The notes: generated by a model not told the origin, from the sequence alone. A stretch of DNA of 64,000 nt from Aminobacter carboxidus (GCF_014863355.1 NZ_JACZEP010000003.1:124001-188000), one strand, 5' to 3'. Shown: positions 35,583 to 44,849, counted from the first letter of the stretch. Made by a program: numbers and translations.

Positions 35583-36992
35583 CTACACGTATCCGATCGA
35601 TTGCAGATCCATGTGAGGTTTGGGCTGCGAGTTGAGCAGGCCCATCAGCCGATTCAGGCCGAGCGCGATCTGCGGCAGGGAGTGAGCCGCTCCCAGGCAG
35701 AGCCTGACGGCATGAGGGGCATGGTCGCGCTTGACCGCAAATGCGTCGGCGGTGATCACACGGACGCCCTCACGCAGGGCCGTCGCGGAGAAGGAATCCA
35801 TTCGCCAGGGTTCCGGAAGCTGCAGCCAGAGATGATAGCACGACGTGGAAGCGTGCTCTGCATGCGGGCCGAGGATCCGGTGGGCCACTTCCTGGCGTTC
35901 ATGCGCCTGATTGCGGTGCCAGGCGATCAGCTTGTCGGCGTACCCGTTTGCCATCCAGCTGGTTACCACGGCCGCCATGAACGGTGGCGACATCCAGTTG
36001 CTCATGGTGACGATCTCCTGGATGGAGCGGCTCAGCTTGGCCGGTACCACCAGAAAGCCGATCCGCAGTCCAGGGGCCATGCTTTTGGAGGCGCTGGTGA
36101 GATAGATGGTTCGCTCTGGAATGAGAGACGCAAAGGGCCGCGGCCTGTGCTCGGCCAGAAAGCCGTAGACGTCGTCTTCAATGATCCAGAGGCCGTACTC
36201 CTCGACGATCGCTGCAATCTCCCGCATCCGCTGTTCGGACATGGTGATCGTCGTCGGGTTCTGCAGGACGGGCATGCAATACAGGGCCTTCGGCCGCTTG
36301 GTCTCGCATAGTTCGCGGAGGGCTGCCGGGTCCAGGCCCTGGTCGTCCATTTGAACCGCTGCGAGATTGATGCCGAGTTGATGGGCAATGGCCCTTGCAC
36401 CCGGATAGGTGAGTTGCTCCGTGGCAATGGCCTCGCCATGGCCAGCCAGCGCCATCATGCTAATCAGCAGACCGTGCTGCCCGCCATTGCAGATGATCAC
36501 ATTGTCCGGATGAGCCCGTATTCCGATGCCCTCCAGCCATTGTGCCGCGATGGCCCGGTGCGAGATCATCCCCGCGCTGGGCTGATAGGTGAGAAGCGCG
36601 TCAAGGGACCCTGACCGCGACAAATCCTTCAAGGTCGATCTGAGGATTTCGTCCGCTTCGCCAATGGCAGACAGGTTCAGCCCGAGGTCGATCACCTCCG
36701 GCTCGGGCTTCTCCGGCACCACCAGCCGGGTGATGTCGTCGCGATGGTTGTCGAAGTCGTTGATGAACGTGCCGCGACCGACCTCGCCGACAACGAGGCC
36801 TCTTAGCGCCGCCTCCGCATAGGCTCTCGCTATCGTTCCAACTGTCACGCCCAGTCGATAGGCGAGGTCGCGGTGTGGCGGCAGCTTTTCCCCGGGCTGC
36901 AGTTGGCCTTCGGCTATGCCGCGCTCCAGCGCATCACATATCGCCACGTAGATCGGCCCGGCGCCCTTTCTGATCTCCGGCTTCCAGTTCAT
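35583..36992 (-). CDS. MocR-type GntR regulator with aminotransferase-like domain
   Basis: A 469-residue regulator: GntR winged helix at about residues 10-78 ('LPPHRDLAYRLGVTVGTIARAYAEA'), linker, then a class I aminotransferase fold with the PLP lysine in 'TSASKSMAPGLRIGF'. MocR proteins sense PLP or amino-compound adducts. ATG 36992 follows the operator region; an ATG 45 bp earlier would put coding sequence over the repeats, so it is less likely. It is divergent from the ureide importer operon, with TTGACACC repeats between, and is its probable regulator. Confidence 0.87.
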   Translation of the reverse strand: MNWKPEIRKGAGPIYVAICDALERGIAEGQLQPGEKLPPHRDLAYRLGVTVGTIARAYAEAALRGLVVGEVGRGTFINDFDNHRDDITRLVVPEKPEPEVIDLGLNLSAIGEADEILRSTLKDLSRSGSLDALLTYQPSAGMISHRAIAAQWLEGIGIRAHPDNVIICNGGQHGLLISMMALAGHGEAIATEQLTYPGARAIAHQLGINLAAVQMDDQGLDPAALRELCETKRPKALYCMPVLQNPTTITMSEQRMREIAAIVEEYGLWIIEDDVYGFLAEHRPRPFASLIPERTIYLTSASKSMAPGLRIGFLVVPAKLSRSIQEIVTMSNWMSPPFMAAVVTSWMANGYADKLIAWHRNQAHERQEVAHRILGPHAEHASTSCYHLWLQLPEPWRMDSFSATALREGVRVITADAFAVKRDHAPHAVRLCLGAAHSLPQIALGLNRLMGLLNSQPKPHMDLQSIGYV

Positions 36993-37007
36993 GTGGCTCT
37001 CGCTACT

Positions 37008-37038
37008 TTGACACCATGTCAATGAAATAATTGACACC
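37008..37038. promoter_or_regulatory. Candidate MocR operator: TTGACACC repeats
   Basis: TTGACACC occurs at 37008-37015 and 37031-37038 as direct repeats 23 bp apart, and TTGACA-CCA-TGTCAA (37008-37022) is a perfect palindrome. A mix of direct and inverted copies is typical of MocR operators. The second copy contains the predicted -35 box of the importer operon. Confidence 0.6.
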
Positions 37039-37059
37039 TTCTGGTCTCAGACTTACGCT
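37031..37059 (+). promoter_or_regulatory. Predicted sigma-70 promoter of the ureide operon
   Basis: TTGACA (37031-37036), 17-bp spacer, TACGCT (37054-37059), giving a transcript start about 100 bp before the binding-protein gene. The -35 box coincides with a TTGACACC repeat, so the MocR protein can contact polymerase or block it. Confidence 0.55.
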
Positions 37060-37105
37060 CAAATAATAACAAAAACAAGGGAACATAACTGCGAAATCTG
37101 AGCAT

Positions 37106-37131
37106 ATTGAACCAATTGACACGGGTTCAAT
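37106..37131. promoter_or_regulatory. Inverted repeat ATTGAACC-N10-GGTTCAAT in the 5' untranslated region
   Basis: A perfect 8-bp inverted repeat (37106-37113 and 37124-37131) with a further TTGACAC between its arms (37116-37122). It lies downstream of the predicted promoter and 37 bp before the ATG. It may be a second MocR contact, or an RNA hairpin in the leader. Confidence 0.45.
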
Positions 37132-37167
37132 TGCAAATGAAGGACGAGTTTCACAATGGAGGACAAG

Positions 37168-38376
37168 ATGATTTTGCGTCAGCAAAGACAAAGTGCCCTG
37201 CGCAAGGCGCTTATATTAGGTGCGGCTGCCGGAGCGTTGGCCTTTGGAACTTCGGCGCATGCCGAAGAAACTCTGAAGATCGGTGCGCTGGGTGTGATGA
37301 GCGGGCCGTTTGCCGGTTGGGGCGGCGTCATGTGCCAGACGTTCAAGTCCCGGGCTGGCATGTGGAATGACGATGGCGGCGTGGCAATCGGCGACAAGAC
37401 CTACAAGGTCGAGGTCGTGTGTGTTGACGACAAGGGCGATCCCAAGGGCGCCCAGACTGGTGCCGAAAAGCTGGTGTCGGAAGGCGTTAAATACATCCAG
37501 GGGCCGAACACCGACTCCACGGCTGAAAGTGCGAAGACCGTCATGGAGGCGAACGGCACGATCAACATGCCCTACGCCTTCTCCAAGTCGCTCTACAAGG
37601 CGCCGGCCTCCCAGTCGATCCTCGGCATGGTCGCGTCCTACCAGGTTGGCCCGGTCATCTACAAATGGCTGATGGAAAACAAGGGCGTGAAGAAGATCGC
37701 GTTTGTTTCCGAAAACAATGCCGATCCGATCAAGCAGCGCGACGAGGGATCCGCCGGCGCAAAGGCGCTCGGCCTGGAGGTCGTCTCCGACCAGGAGACC
37801 TATGAGTCCGGTACGACGGACTTCTTTCCGATCCTGACCAAGGTGATCGGCACCGCGCCGGACCACATCGTCTTGTCAGGCGTTTCGCCTTCGGATGTCG
37901 GCCCTCTGATCAAGGCGGCGCGCGAACTGGGCTTCACCGGTACCATGAGCACCGAAACCGGGCAGGATCCGAAGGCCATCTATGAGGTGGCAGGCGATGC
38001 TGCGAACGGCTTCATCGCGGCCGGCGGCGCCAGTACCGAAGCGATCCGCAGTGACTTCATGGTCAAGTTCATCGATCGCTACACCAAGGACTGGGGCGAG
38101 TGGAACGATGTCGCCGGTCTTTTTGTCTATGGGCCCGAGATCATGATCCAGACGCTGCAGAGCGTCGGGCCGAAGGCCCTCGAAGACACCGAGGCATTCA
38201 AGGCATCCCTGGATGGTTTCGTCGGCAAGAACCCGTTCCTCAAGGACGGCGGCGAGTTGAAATATGTCGGCCGCACAGACTACGGCCAGGCGCGCCAGGT
38301 TTCGGTGCCGATTGTCGTGCAGCAGGTCGAAAACGGCGAATACAAGCCGCTGTTCGTCGGAAAACTCCCAGACTGA
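37168..38376 (+). CDS. Branched-chain-type ABC binding protein (ureide operon)
   Basis: A 402-residue Leu/Ile/Val-type binding protein with a signal peptide ending near residue 33 ('GALAFGTSAHAEE'). It has 'KIGALGVMSGPFAGWGGVMCQTFKSRA' at the mature start and 'QGPNTDSTAESAKTVMEANGTINMPYAFSKSLY' in the ligand region. ATG 37168 is preserved by GGAGGA 5 bp upstream; ATG 37156 is the alternative. Next to allantoin racemase-like, allantoinase and allantoate hydrolase genes, its ligand is probably allantoin or a related ureide rather than a branched-chain amino acid. Confidence 0.82.
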   Translation: MILRQQRQSALRKALILGAAAGALAFGTSAHAEETLKIGALGVMSGPFAGWGGVMCQTFKSRAGMWNDDGGVAIGDKTYKVEVVCVDDKGDPKGAQTGAEKLVSEGVKYIQGPNTDSTAESAKTVMEANGTINMPYAFSKSLYKAPASQSILGMVASYQVGPVIYKWLMENKGVKKIAFVSENNADPIKQRDEGSAGAKALGLEVVSDQETYESGTTDFFPILTKVIGTAPDHIVLSGVSPSDVGPLIKAARELGFTGTMSTETGQDPKAIYEVAGDAANGFIAAGGASTEAIRSDFMVKFIDRYTKDWGEWNDVAGLFVYGPEIMIQTLQSVGPKALEDTEAFKASLDGFVGKNPFLKDGGELKYVGRTDYGQARQVSVPIVVQQVENGEYKPLFVGKLPD

Positions 38377-38382
38377 CGAACC

Positions 38383-38416
38383 CGGGCGGCGGTCTGCCCC
38401 CCATGGCCGTCGCCCG
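38383..38416 (+). promoter_or_regulatory. Intercistronic stem-loop after the binding-protein gene
   Basis: CGGGCGGCGG (38383-38392) and CCGTCGCCCG (38407-38416) pair over 10 bp with one G-U, leaving a 14-nt loop. No T-run. Equivalent stems follow the other branched-chain-type binding-protein genes at 28052 and 49933 and the araF gene at 4231. Confidence 0.5.
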
Positions 38417-38491
38417 CATTTCTTCGCAAGAGGTCCGCATGGCGCGGGCCCGGATGGGCGAAAGTGCCCGTCCTCGCACAGGAGACTTCGC

Positions 38492-39352
38492 ATGACGCAG
38501 GTTATGCTCAACGCGCTTGTCGTCGGAACGACCTACGCGCTGATCGCGCTCGGCATCACCATCATCTTCAGCATCATGAAGGTGGTGAATTTTGCCCATG
38601 GTCAGCTCTACATGATCGGCGGGTTCGTCGTTTATTACTTCAATGTCGTGTTCGGGCTGCCGTTCTGGTTCGGCCTCGTCATGTCCTTCCTCATAGTCGG
38701 ACTGCTCGGCGTGGCCATGGAACTGTTCCTGTTCCGCCCAGTGATGCTGCGCGTCAAACGCGAGGAGGTGACCATGCTGCTCGCGATGGGCACGGCTGTG
38801 TTCCTCGAAAGCCTGGCGCTGATCGTCTTTGGCGAGAAGCAGCGTGGGGTGCCGCCGATTGCCACCGGCATCGTCGAACTCTTCGGTGCCAGGCTGCCCA
38901 CCGGACGCATCGTCGTCATCGTTGTCGCAGCGATGCTGATCGCCGCCCTGATGGCCTTCATCGGCTACACCAAGACCGGCCGGGCGCTCAGGGCCATGGC
39001 GCAGGATCGCGAAGCGACGGCCCTGCAGGGCGTCAATCTCAAATGGCTCTCCGCCATGGGCTTCGGTCTCGGCACCGGCCTTGCCGGCCTGTCCGGCGGC
39101 CTGCTCGTGGCGATCTTCGCCGTCCACACCGGCGCCGGCACGGCGATCTCGATCAAGGCATTCCTGATGATCATGATCGGCGGCGCCGGCGTGCTCTCCG
39201 GCGCCATTCTCGGTGGCTTCGTCCTGGGTTTCCTCGAATCCGTCGGCTACGCGCTGCTGCCGGGCTCGCTGACCTTTCTCATCATCTTCCTGATCGTGAT
39301 CTGCTTCCTGATCGTGAGGCCGAACGGGATCATGGGTAAGCCCTGGGGCTGA
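38492..39352 (+). CDS. LivH-type permease (ureide operon)
   Basis: A 286-residue inner membrane permease, about eight membrane segments. 'ALGITIIFSIMKVVNFAHGQLYMIGGF' is the LivH N-terminal landmark and 'RAMAQDREATALQGVNLKWLSAMGFGLGTGLAGLSGG' the ATPase-contact loop. ATG 38492 follows a CAGGAGA site. The 115-bp gap from the binding-protein gene holds the stem-loop. Confidence 0.9.
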   Translation: MTQVMLNALVVGTTYALIALGITIIFSIMKVVNFAHGQLYMIGGFVVYYFNVVFGLPFWFGLVMSFLIVGLLGVAMELFLFRPVMLRVKREEVTMLLAMGTAVFLESLALIVFGEKQRGVPPIATGIVELFGARLPTGRIVVIVVAAMLIAALMAFIGYTKTGRALRAMAQDREATALQGVNLKWLSAMGFGLGTGLAGLSGGLLVAIFAVHTGAGTAISIKAFLMIMIGGAGVLSGAILGGFVLGFLESVGYALLPGSLTFLIIFLIVICFLIVRPNGIMGKPWG

Positions 39353-39359
39353 GACGACC

Positions 39360-40394
39360 ATGCAAAAGACAATCTCCATGCCGAACGTGAACCTGCCCCA
39401 AAGCGAGCAGCGAAGCTCCGCGCTGAAGCCCATCGGGCTGGGGCTCTTGATCGCGGCGGCCTATTTCATCGCCATTCCGCTGGTCTTTGGAGCCAACGGC
39501 TACCTGCTCAACGTGTTCACCACCATGGCCGCCGTCAGCTTCATCAGCTTCGGCGTCTGGCTGACCTTCGCCATTGGCCGCATCAATCTTGCCCAGGCGG
39601 GATTTGCGCTGATCGGTGCCTATGTCACCGCCATCCTGGTGTCGCGTCTCGGCGTCTCGTTCTGGATCTGCCTGCCGCTCTCGGGAGCCGTCGCGGCCCT
39701 GCTCGGCGGACTGATCGGCTGGCCGGTGCTGCGCCTCAAGGGTGTCTACTTCGCGATGATTACCCTGTGCATCACCGAGGCCTGCCGCCTGACCGCCCTG
39801 AGCTTTCCGGCACTCACCAGGGGCGCGCAAGGCATTGTCGACCTGCCGCTTCCAGGCGAACTGTCGCTGTTCGGACTGACCATCATTCCAGCCTTCGAAA
39901 AGGGTGCGCGGCTGCCGTTTTTCTATCTAGCCGGCACGCTGATGCTGCTCGGACTCGGGTTCATGTGGTTGCTCGATACCAGCCGAGTCGGTGCGGTGTT
40001 CCGCTCGCTCAGGCAAAACGAGGATCTCGCTTCCAGCCTGGGGATCAACGTCGCCAAGTACCGCGTCGTCGCTTTCATGGTGAGCTGCTTCTACGCGGGC
40101 GTTGGCGGCGCCTTCTTCGCCACGCTCCAGCAGAACGTCTACCCGACCACCTTCCAGGTCCTCGATAGCGTCTACTTCATGGTCTACTGCTTCGTCGGCG
40201 GCCTGGAATTCGTCATCGGTCCATTGGTCGGGGCGCTGGTGATGATGAGCAGCTTCGAATTGCTGCATGAGTTCCAGCGCTATCAGACCGTCATCTTCTC
40301 CGGGCTGATGATCCTGTGCATCCTGTTGATGCCGAACGGAATCCTGAGCGTCGTCAAACGCTCCGGCAAGCCGGAGGAGGCAACCAATGCTTGA
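39360..40394 (+). CDS. LivM-type permease (ureide operon)
   Basis: A 344-residue permease with about nine to ten membrane segments; landmarks are 'SFGVWLTFAIGRINLAQAGFALIGAYVTA' and 'SLRQNEDLASSLGINVAKYRVVAFMVSCFYAGVGG'. It lies 7 bp after the LivH-type gene and overlaps the LivG-type start by 8 bp. It makes the second half of the channel. Confidence 0.9.
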   Translation: MQKTISMPNVNLPQSEQRSSALKPIGLGLLIAAAYFIAIPLVFGANGYLLNVFTTMAAVSFISFGVWLTFAIGRINLAQAGFALIGAYVTAILVSRLGVSFWICLPLSGAVAALLGGLIGWPVLRLKGVYFAMITLCITEACRLTALSFPALTRGAQGIVDLPLPGELSLFGLTIIPAFEKGARLPFFYLAGTLMLLGLGFMWLLDTSRVGAVFRSLRQNEDLASSLGINVAKYRVVAFMVSCFYAGVGGAFFATLQQNVYPTTFQVLDSVYFMVYCFVGGLEFVIGPLVGALVMMSSFELLHEFQRYQTVIFSGLMILCILLMPNGILSVVKRSGKPEEATNA

Positions 40395-41157
40395 AGTTCG
40401 CGGACTGACCAAGATCTTCGGTGGGCTGACGGCAGTGAAAGATCTGAACTTCACGCTGGATGCAGGAGAGATCCTTTCCATCATCGGTCCCAATGGCGCC
40501 GGCAAGAGCACCTGCTTCAAGCTGATCGCCTCCTTCCTCACCCCGACTACTGGCACCGTCCGTTTCAACGGCAAGGACATTACCGGTATCGGACCGCATG
40601 CGGTGGCTCGCCACGGCATCGTGCGGACGTTCCAGGAAAACACCAGTTTTCAGGACATGACCGTGCGCGAAGCGGTGCTGCTCGGTTACCAGAAGGACTG
40701 CAAGGCCTCGCTGGCCGGCATGATCTTCCGCTCGCCACGAGCCAGGAGAGACGAGCGCGAGGCCGGCGACTATGCCGATCACGTGCTCGACATGCTCGGC
40801 ATGACAGGCCTGGCCAATACGGTTTCGGCGGCCTTACCGCACGGCATGCTGCGCAATCTCGGCATCGCGGTGGCACTCGCGGCCAGACCCAAGCTCATCC
40901 TGCTCGATGAGCCGTTTGCCGGCCTGAACTCGGATGAGACCAAGCGCGGCGTCGAGCTGATCCGCAAGATCCGCGACGAGGGCGTCACGCCCATCCTGGT
41001 CGAGCACGACATGACCGCGGTCATGTCGGTCAGCGAGCGCATCGTGGTTGTCAGTTTCGGCAGCAAGATCGCCGAGGGAACGCCGGCTGAGATCCAGCAG
41101 AACGAGAAGGTCATTGAAGCCTATCTCGGTGCCGAAGACACGGAGATCGGGCTATGA
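40387..41157 (+). CDS. LivG-type ATPase (ureide operon)
   Basis: A 256-residue ATPase: Walker A 'GPNGAGKSTCFKLIA', 'IVRTFQENTSFQDMTVREAV' Q-loop, a weak signature 'LPHGMLRNLGIAVALA' and Walker B 'LILLDEPFAGLNSDE', followed by 'VEHDMTAVM'. The general pattern is LivG-like rather than UrtD-like (no AAGMT). It ends with a 4-bp overlap with the LivF-type gene. Confidence 0.9.
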   Translation: MLEVRGLTKIFGGLTAVKDLNFTLDAGEILSIIGPNGAGKSTCFKLIASFLTPTTGTVRFNGKDITGIGPHAVARHGIVRTFQENTSFQDMTVREAVLLGYQKDCKASLAGMIFRSPRARRDEREAGDYADHVLDMLGMTGLANTVSAALPHGMLRNLGIAVALAARPKLILLDEPFAGLNSDETKRGVELIRKIRDEGVTPILVEHDMTAVMSVSERIVVVSFGSKIAEGTPAEIQQNEKVIEAYLGAEDTEIGL

Positions 41158-41870
41158 GCGCGCAATTCTCGATCCGGGACCTGGCTGTGTCCTATGGCAG
41201 GGTTCGCGCCGTGAAGGGCGTCTCCCTGACCGCCGGCGAGGGGCAGATCATTTCCCTCATTGGCGCCAACGGCGCCGGCAAGTCTTCCATCCTTCGCGCC
41301 ATTACGGGTCTGACCGCGCCTGAGAGCGGCGAGATCTGGTTCGACGGCGAGCGGATCGACGGCAAGGGACCCGACCAGATCGTGGCGCGCGGCGTGGCAA
41401 TGGTTCCGGAAGGGCGGCGTATCTTCCCGTTCATGAGCGTACGCGACAACCTTTTGATGGGAGCATATCGCCGCAAAGACAATGCCGGGGTCGCGTCGGA
41501 TCTCGAAGGCATCCTGACGCGGTTCCCTCGACTGCGTGAACGCATCAGGCAGCAGGCCGGCAGCCTGTCCGGCGGCGAACAGCAGATGGTGGCGCTCGGC
41601 CGCGCGCTGATGTCCAAGCCGCGGCTTTTGCTGCTCGACGAGCCGTCGCTCGGCATCGCACCGATCATCGTGCGCGAGATTGCCCGCTTCATCACCAGCA
41701 TCAACCGAGACAACGGCGTCAGCGTCATTCTTGTCGAACAGAACTCGCGCATGGCGCTCAAGCTCTCCAGCCACTCTTACGTGCTCGAGACAGGCAAGAT
41801 CGCCTTGTCGGGGCCGTCGCACGAACTGGCCGAGAATGACGACGTTCGTCGTGCCTATCTCGGCGGCTAG
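41154..41870 (+). CDS. LivF-type ATPase (ureide operon)
   Basis: A 238-residue ATPase: Walker A 'GANGAGKSSILRAITG', signature 'LSGGEQQMVALGRAL' and Walker B 'LLLLDEPSLGIAPII', all intact, ending in 'NDDVRRAYLGG' as usual in LivF. The stop lies 9 bp before the racemase start, tying transport to ureide catabolism. Confidence 0.9.
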   Translation: MSAQFSIRDLAVSYGRVRAVKGVSLTAGEGQIISLIGANGAGKSSILRAITGLTAPESGEIWFDGERIDGKGPDQIVARGVAMVPEGRRIFPFMSVRDNLLMGAYRRKDNAGVASDLEGILTRFPRLRERIRQQAGSLSGGEQQMVALGRALMSKPRLLLLDEPSLGIAPIIVREIARFITSINRDNGVSVILVEQNSRMALKLSSHSYVLETGKIALSGPSHELAENDDVRRAYLGG

Positions 41871-41879
41871 GGGCAGGTC

Positions 41880-42623
41880 ATGAAGATCGAGATCATCAAC
41901 CCGACGACCACCGCGGCCTTTGCCAGGAAAAACCTGGTGGCAGCGCAAGGCGTCGCCTCGCCGGGCACCGAGATCCTGTCCGTGTCGGTCAAGAGCGGGC
42001 CACCGTCGATCGAAAGCCACTACGACGAGGCGCTGAGCACGATTGGCATCCTGGAAACGATCCGCGAGGGCGAGGCAGCCGGCGTCGACGGCTACGTCAT
42101 CGCCTGCTTCGGCGACCCAGGCTATCTCGCCGCTCGCGAGATGGCGCGGGGGCCGGTGATCGGCATTGCCGAGGCGGCCTTCCATGTCGCCAGCATCGTG
42201 GCGACCCGATTCTCGGTGGTAACCACGCTCGCCCGCACCAAGATCATCTGCGAGCACCTGCTGCAGGTCCACGGCTTCGAACATCAGTGCCGCAAGGTCC
42301 GGGCTTGCGGGCTTGAGGTTCTCGAACTCGAGGAGACCGGCATGGCGGCCTGCCGCGACATCGTCGAGGAATGTCGCCGTGCTGTCGCCGAAGACGATAT
42401 CGGCGCCATCGTGCTCGGCTGCGCCGGCATGGCCGACCTGGCCGTGCATATCCAGGAGCAGATCGGCGTTCCCGTCATCGAAGGTGTCACCGCCGCAACC
42501 AAGCTGGTCGAAGGCATCGTTGCCCTGAGGCTCGGGACCAGCAAGTTCGGCGACCTTGCCTATCCGCTGCCCAAGCGGCTGAGCGGATCAGTCAAGCATC
42601 TTGAAATAGCACCACGCGACTAG
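41880..42623 (+). CDS. Allantoin/hydantoin racemase-family protein 2
   Basis: A 247-residue cofactor-independent racemase with both catalytic cysteines (C76 in 'VIACFGDPG', C181 in 'LGCAGMAD') and the 'IINPTTTAAF' N-terminus. It is homologous to the protein at 22564 over its full length. Placed directly before a PuuE-type allantoinase and an allantoate hydrolase-like gene, it is most likely an allantoin racemase (HpxA-like), which converts the enantiomer not used by allantoinase; a hydantoin role cannot be excluded. Co-transcribed with the importer (9-bp gap). Confidence 0.82.
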   Translation: MKIEIINPTTTAAFARKNLVAAQGVASPGTEILSVSVKSGPPSIESHYDEALSTIGILETIREGEAAGVDGYVIACFGDPGYLAAREMARGPVIGIAEAAFHVASIVATRFSVVTTLARTKIICEHLLQVHGFEHQCRKVRACGLEVLELEETGMAACRDIVEECRRAVAEDDIGAIVLGCAGMADLAVHIQEQIGVPVIEGVTAATKLVEGIVALRLGTSKFGDLAYPLPKRLSGSVKHLEIAPRD

Positions 42624-42667
42624 GCCGCCGTCAGGCTCCGTCCGGATCAGGTAGAAAGGATCGAACA

Positions 42668-43576
42668 ATGTCTTACCCCCGCGATATGGTCGGCTACGGC
42701 AATCGACCGCCGATGGCCAACTGGCCGAACGGCGCCAAGCTCGCGCTGCAGTTCATCGTCGCCTTCGAGGAGGGTTCGGAAAACTGCGTCCTCCACGGCG
42801 ATGCCCATTCGGAGAACTTCATCTCCGACATCATCGGCGCACCACAGCTCTTCGGCGTGCGCAACATGAACATGGAGTCGCTCTACGAATATGGAACGCG
42901 TGTGGCGTTCTGGCGGGTGTTCGACGAGTTCAAGCAGCGCGGTATCAACACCACCGTGCTGGCGAACGGCCTGGCGCTGCAGCATTACCCTGAAGCCGGC
43001 AAGATCATGCACTCGCTTGGCCACGAGATTGCCAGCCATGGCTGGAAGTGGATCGACCATCAGTGGATGGGCGAAGACACCGAACGCGCCCAGATGAAGC
43101 TGGCCATAGACACCATCACGCGCGTGACCGGCGAACGACCGGTCGGCTGGTACACCGGCCGCTGCAGTCCCAACACGCTCAAACTGGTGGTCGAGGAGGG
43201 CGGCTTCCTCTACGATTCCGACACTTATGCCGATGACCTGCCCTATTGGGAGAACGTCAACGGCAAGCAGCACCTGCGTATCCCCTACACGCTCGAAGCC
43301 AACGACATGCGCTTTGTGGCGGCTGCGGGCTTCAACTCCGGCGACCAGTATTTCACCTATCTCAAGGATACATTTGACGTCCTCTACCGCGAGAGCGACA
43401 GGACCCCGCGGATGATGTCGACCGGGCTTCATCTGCGCATCGTCGGTCGTCCCGGGCGCTGGGCGGCCTTCCTGCGCTTCCTCGACTACGTCCAGAAACA
43501 TGAGGGCGTCTGGATCTGCCGGCGCGATGAAATCGCCCGCCACTGGCATAAGCACCATGCACCTGAGCGACAGTAG
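42668..43576 (+). CDS. puuE: PuuE-type allantoinase (polysaccharide-deacetylase fold)
   Basis: A 302-residue protein of the metal-independent allantoinase family, close to the ~308 residues of Pseudomonas PuuE. Typical segments are 'YPRDMVGYGNRPPMANWPNGAKLAL', 'AFEEGSENCVLHGD', 'GHEIASHGWKWIDHQ' and 'TGRCSPNT'. It opens the allantoin ring to allantoate, in the cytoplasm. AGAAAGGA precedes the ATG by 8 bp. It shares the fold with polysaccharide deacetylases, so automatic pipelines may mislabel it. Confidence 0.88.
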   Translation: MSYPRDMVGYGNRPPMANWPNGAKLALQFIVAFEEGSENCVLHGDAHSENFISDIIGAPQLFGVRNMNMESLYEYGTRVAFWRVFDEFKQRGINTTVLANGLALQHYPEAGKIMHSLGHEIASHGWKWIDHQWMGEDTERAQMKLAIDTITRVTGERPVGWYTGRCSPNTLKLVVEEGGFLYDSDTYADDLPYWENVNGKQHLRIPYTLEANDMRFVAAAGFNSGDQYFTYLKDTFDVLYRESDRTPRMMSTGLHLRIVGRPGRWAAFLRFLDYVQKHEGVWICRRDEIARHWHKHHAPERQ

Positions 43577-43601
43577 AGGCGCAGCGGCCCGGGAACGCAT
43601 C

Positions 43602-44849
43602 ATGTCGAACTATCTCAGCGAAACCGACGCCGGGCAGCGCATCATGCGGCGCTGCGACGAGCTTGGCAGCATCAGCGTGCCGGGTGCTGGCGTGACGCGA
43701 TTTTACCTTTCGCCGCAACACCGCTCAGCCGCCGAGACCATTGCCGGATGGATGCGCGATGCCGGTATGGACGCGCGCATCGACGAGGCGGGTAACGTCG
43801 TCGGCCGTTACCATTCCGACAGCGGAGGTGGCCCCTACCTCGTCACCGGCTCGCATATGGACAGCGTCGTTCATGCCGGCCGCTATGACGGTCCCCTCGG
43901 CGTGCTGACCTCGCTCGACTGCGTCGCCGTGCTCCATGGCCGTGGCCGCCGCCTGCCATTCGGCGTCGAGGTCGTCGCCTTCGCCGACGAGGAGGGCACC
44001 CGGTTCAGGACGACGCTTGCCGGAAGCCGGGCGATCACCGGGCAGTTCGGCGACGACCTGCTGGACGCAACGGATGCCGACGGCCACAGCGTTCGCGAGG
44101 CAATGGTCGCGTTCGGGCTCGATCCAAGCGCCGTCGGCAATGCTGCCCACCGCCCCGACGAGGTGATCGGTTACGTCGAGCTGCATATCGAGCAGGGCCC
44201 GGTACTGCAGGCGGCCGACCTGCCAGTCGGCGTGGTGACCGCGATCAGCGGACAGACGCGCGCGGTGATGCGGCTGAATGGAGCGGCCAATCATGCCGGC
44301 ACCGTACCGATGGGCATGCGCAAGGATCCGCTTCTGGCCGCAAGCGAAATCGCGCTCGCGGTCGAGCAAATCGCCTCTGCCTATCCGGACACGGTCGGCA
44401 CCGTCGGCTTCATCAAGGCGGAGCCCGGATTGATCAACGTCATTCCAGGCGAGGTCTCGCTGACGGTCGACTTGCGTTCGCAGGTCGACGGCATTCGACA
44501 CGCCGCCTTCGACGAGCTTGGCATCGCTGCCGGAAACATCGCGGCGCGGCGCGGCGTGGAGATCAAGATCGACACGATACTCGATCTCCATTCATGCCCG
44601 TGCGCATCCGATTTCGTCGACCGCATCGCGACCGCGGTCGAAGCGGCCGGGGTGCGGCCCCTGCGCCTGCCAAGCGGCGCCGGCCATGACGGCATGGCGA
44701 TGAGCACGATGACCGGCATCGGCATGATCTTCGTCCGTTGCAAGGACGGCATCAGCCATTCGCCGGAAGAGTCGGTCACTGCCGAGGACGTCGCAACGGG
44801 AGCGGCCACGCTCCTGCATTTCATCGAGAATTTTCAGGGAAGACCCTAA
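43602..44849 (+). CDS. Allantoate amidohydrolase / N-carbamoyl amino acid hydrolase-family enzyme
   Basis: A 415-residue M20 metallohydrolase of the AllC/hydantoinase-carbamoylase family (E. coli AllC is 411). Metal sites: 'GSHMDSV', 'DGPLGVL', 'FADEEGTRF', 'HIEQGPVL' and 'GAGHDGMAMS'. The lid domain lies about residues 210-325 ('ISGQTRAVMRLNGAANHAGTVPM'). ATG 43602 with GGGA upstream is preferred; ATG 43557 overlapping puuE is possible. In this cluster it most likely hydrolyses allantoate to ureidoglycine, releasing CO2 and ammonia. The stop codon overlaps the next ATG (TAATG). Confidence 0.85.
   Translation: MSNYLSETDAGQRIMRRCDELGSISVPGAGVTRFYLSPQHRSAAETIAGWMRDAGMDARIDEAGNVVGRYHSDSGGGPYLVTGSHMDSVVHAGRYDGPLGVLTSLDCVAVLHGRGRRLPFGVEVVAFADEEGTRFRTTLAGSRAITGQFGDDLLDATDADGHSVREAMVAFGLDPSAVGNAAHRPDEVIGYVELHIEQGPVLQAADLPVGVVTAISGQTRAVMRLNGAANHAGTVPMGMRKDPLLAASEIALAVEQIASAYPDTVGTVGFIKAEPGLINVIPGEVSLTVDLRSQVDGIRHAAFDELGIAAGNIAARRGVEIKIDTILDLHSCPCASDFVDRIATAVEAAGVRPLRLPSGAGHDGMAMSTMTGIGMIFVRCKDGISHSPEESVTAEDVATGAATLLHFIENFQGRP

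Noticed and set aside
41121-42449. A 442-codon open frame antisense to the LivF-type ATPase and racemase
   Set aside because: Both genes on the plus strand are well supported by motifs; the antisense product has no recognisable domain.
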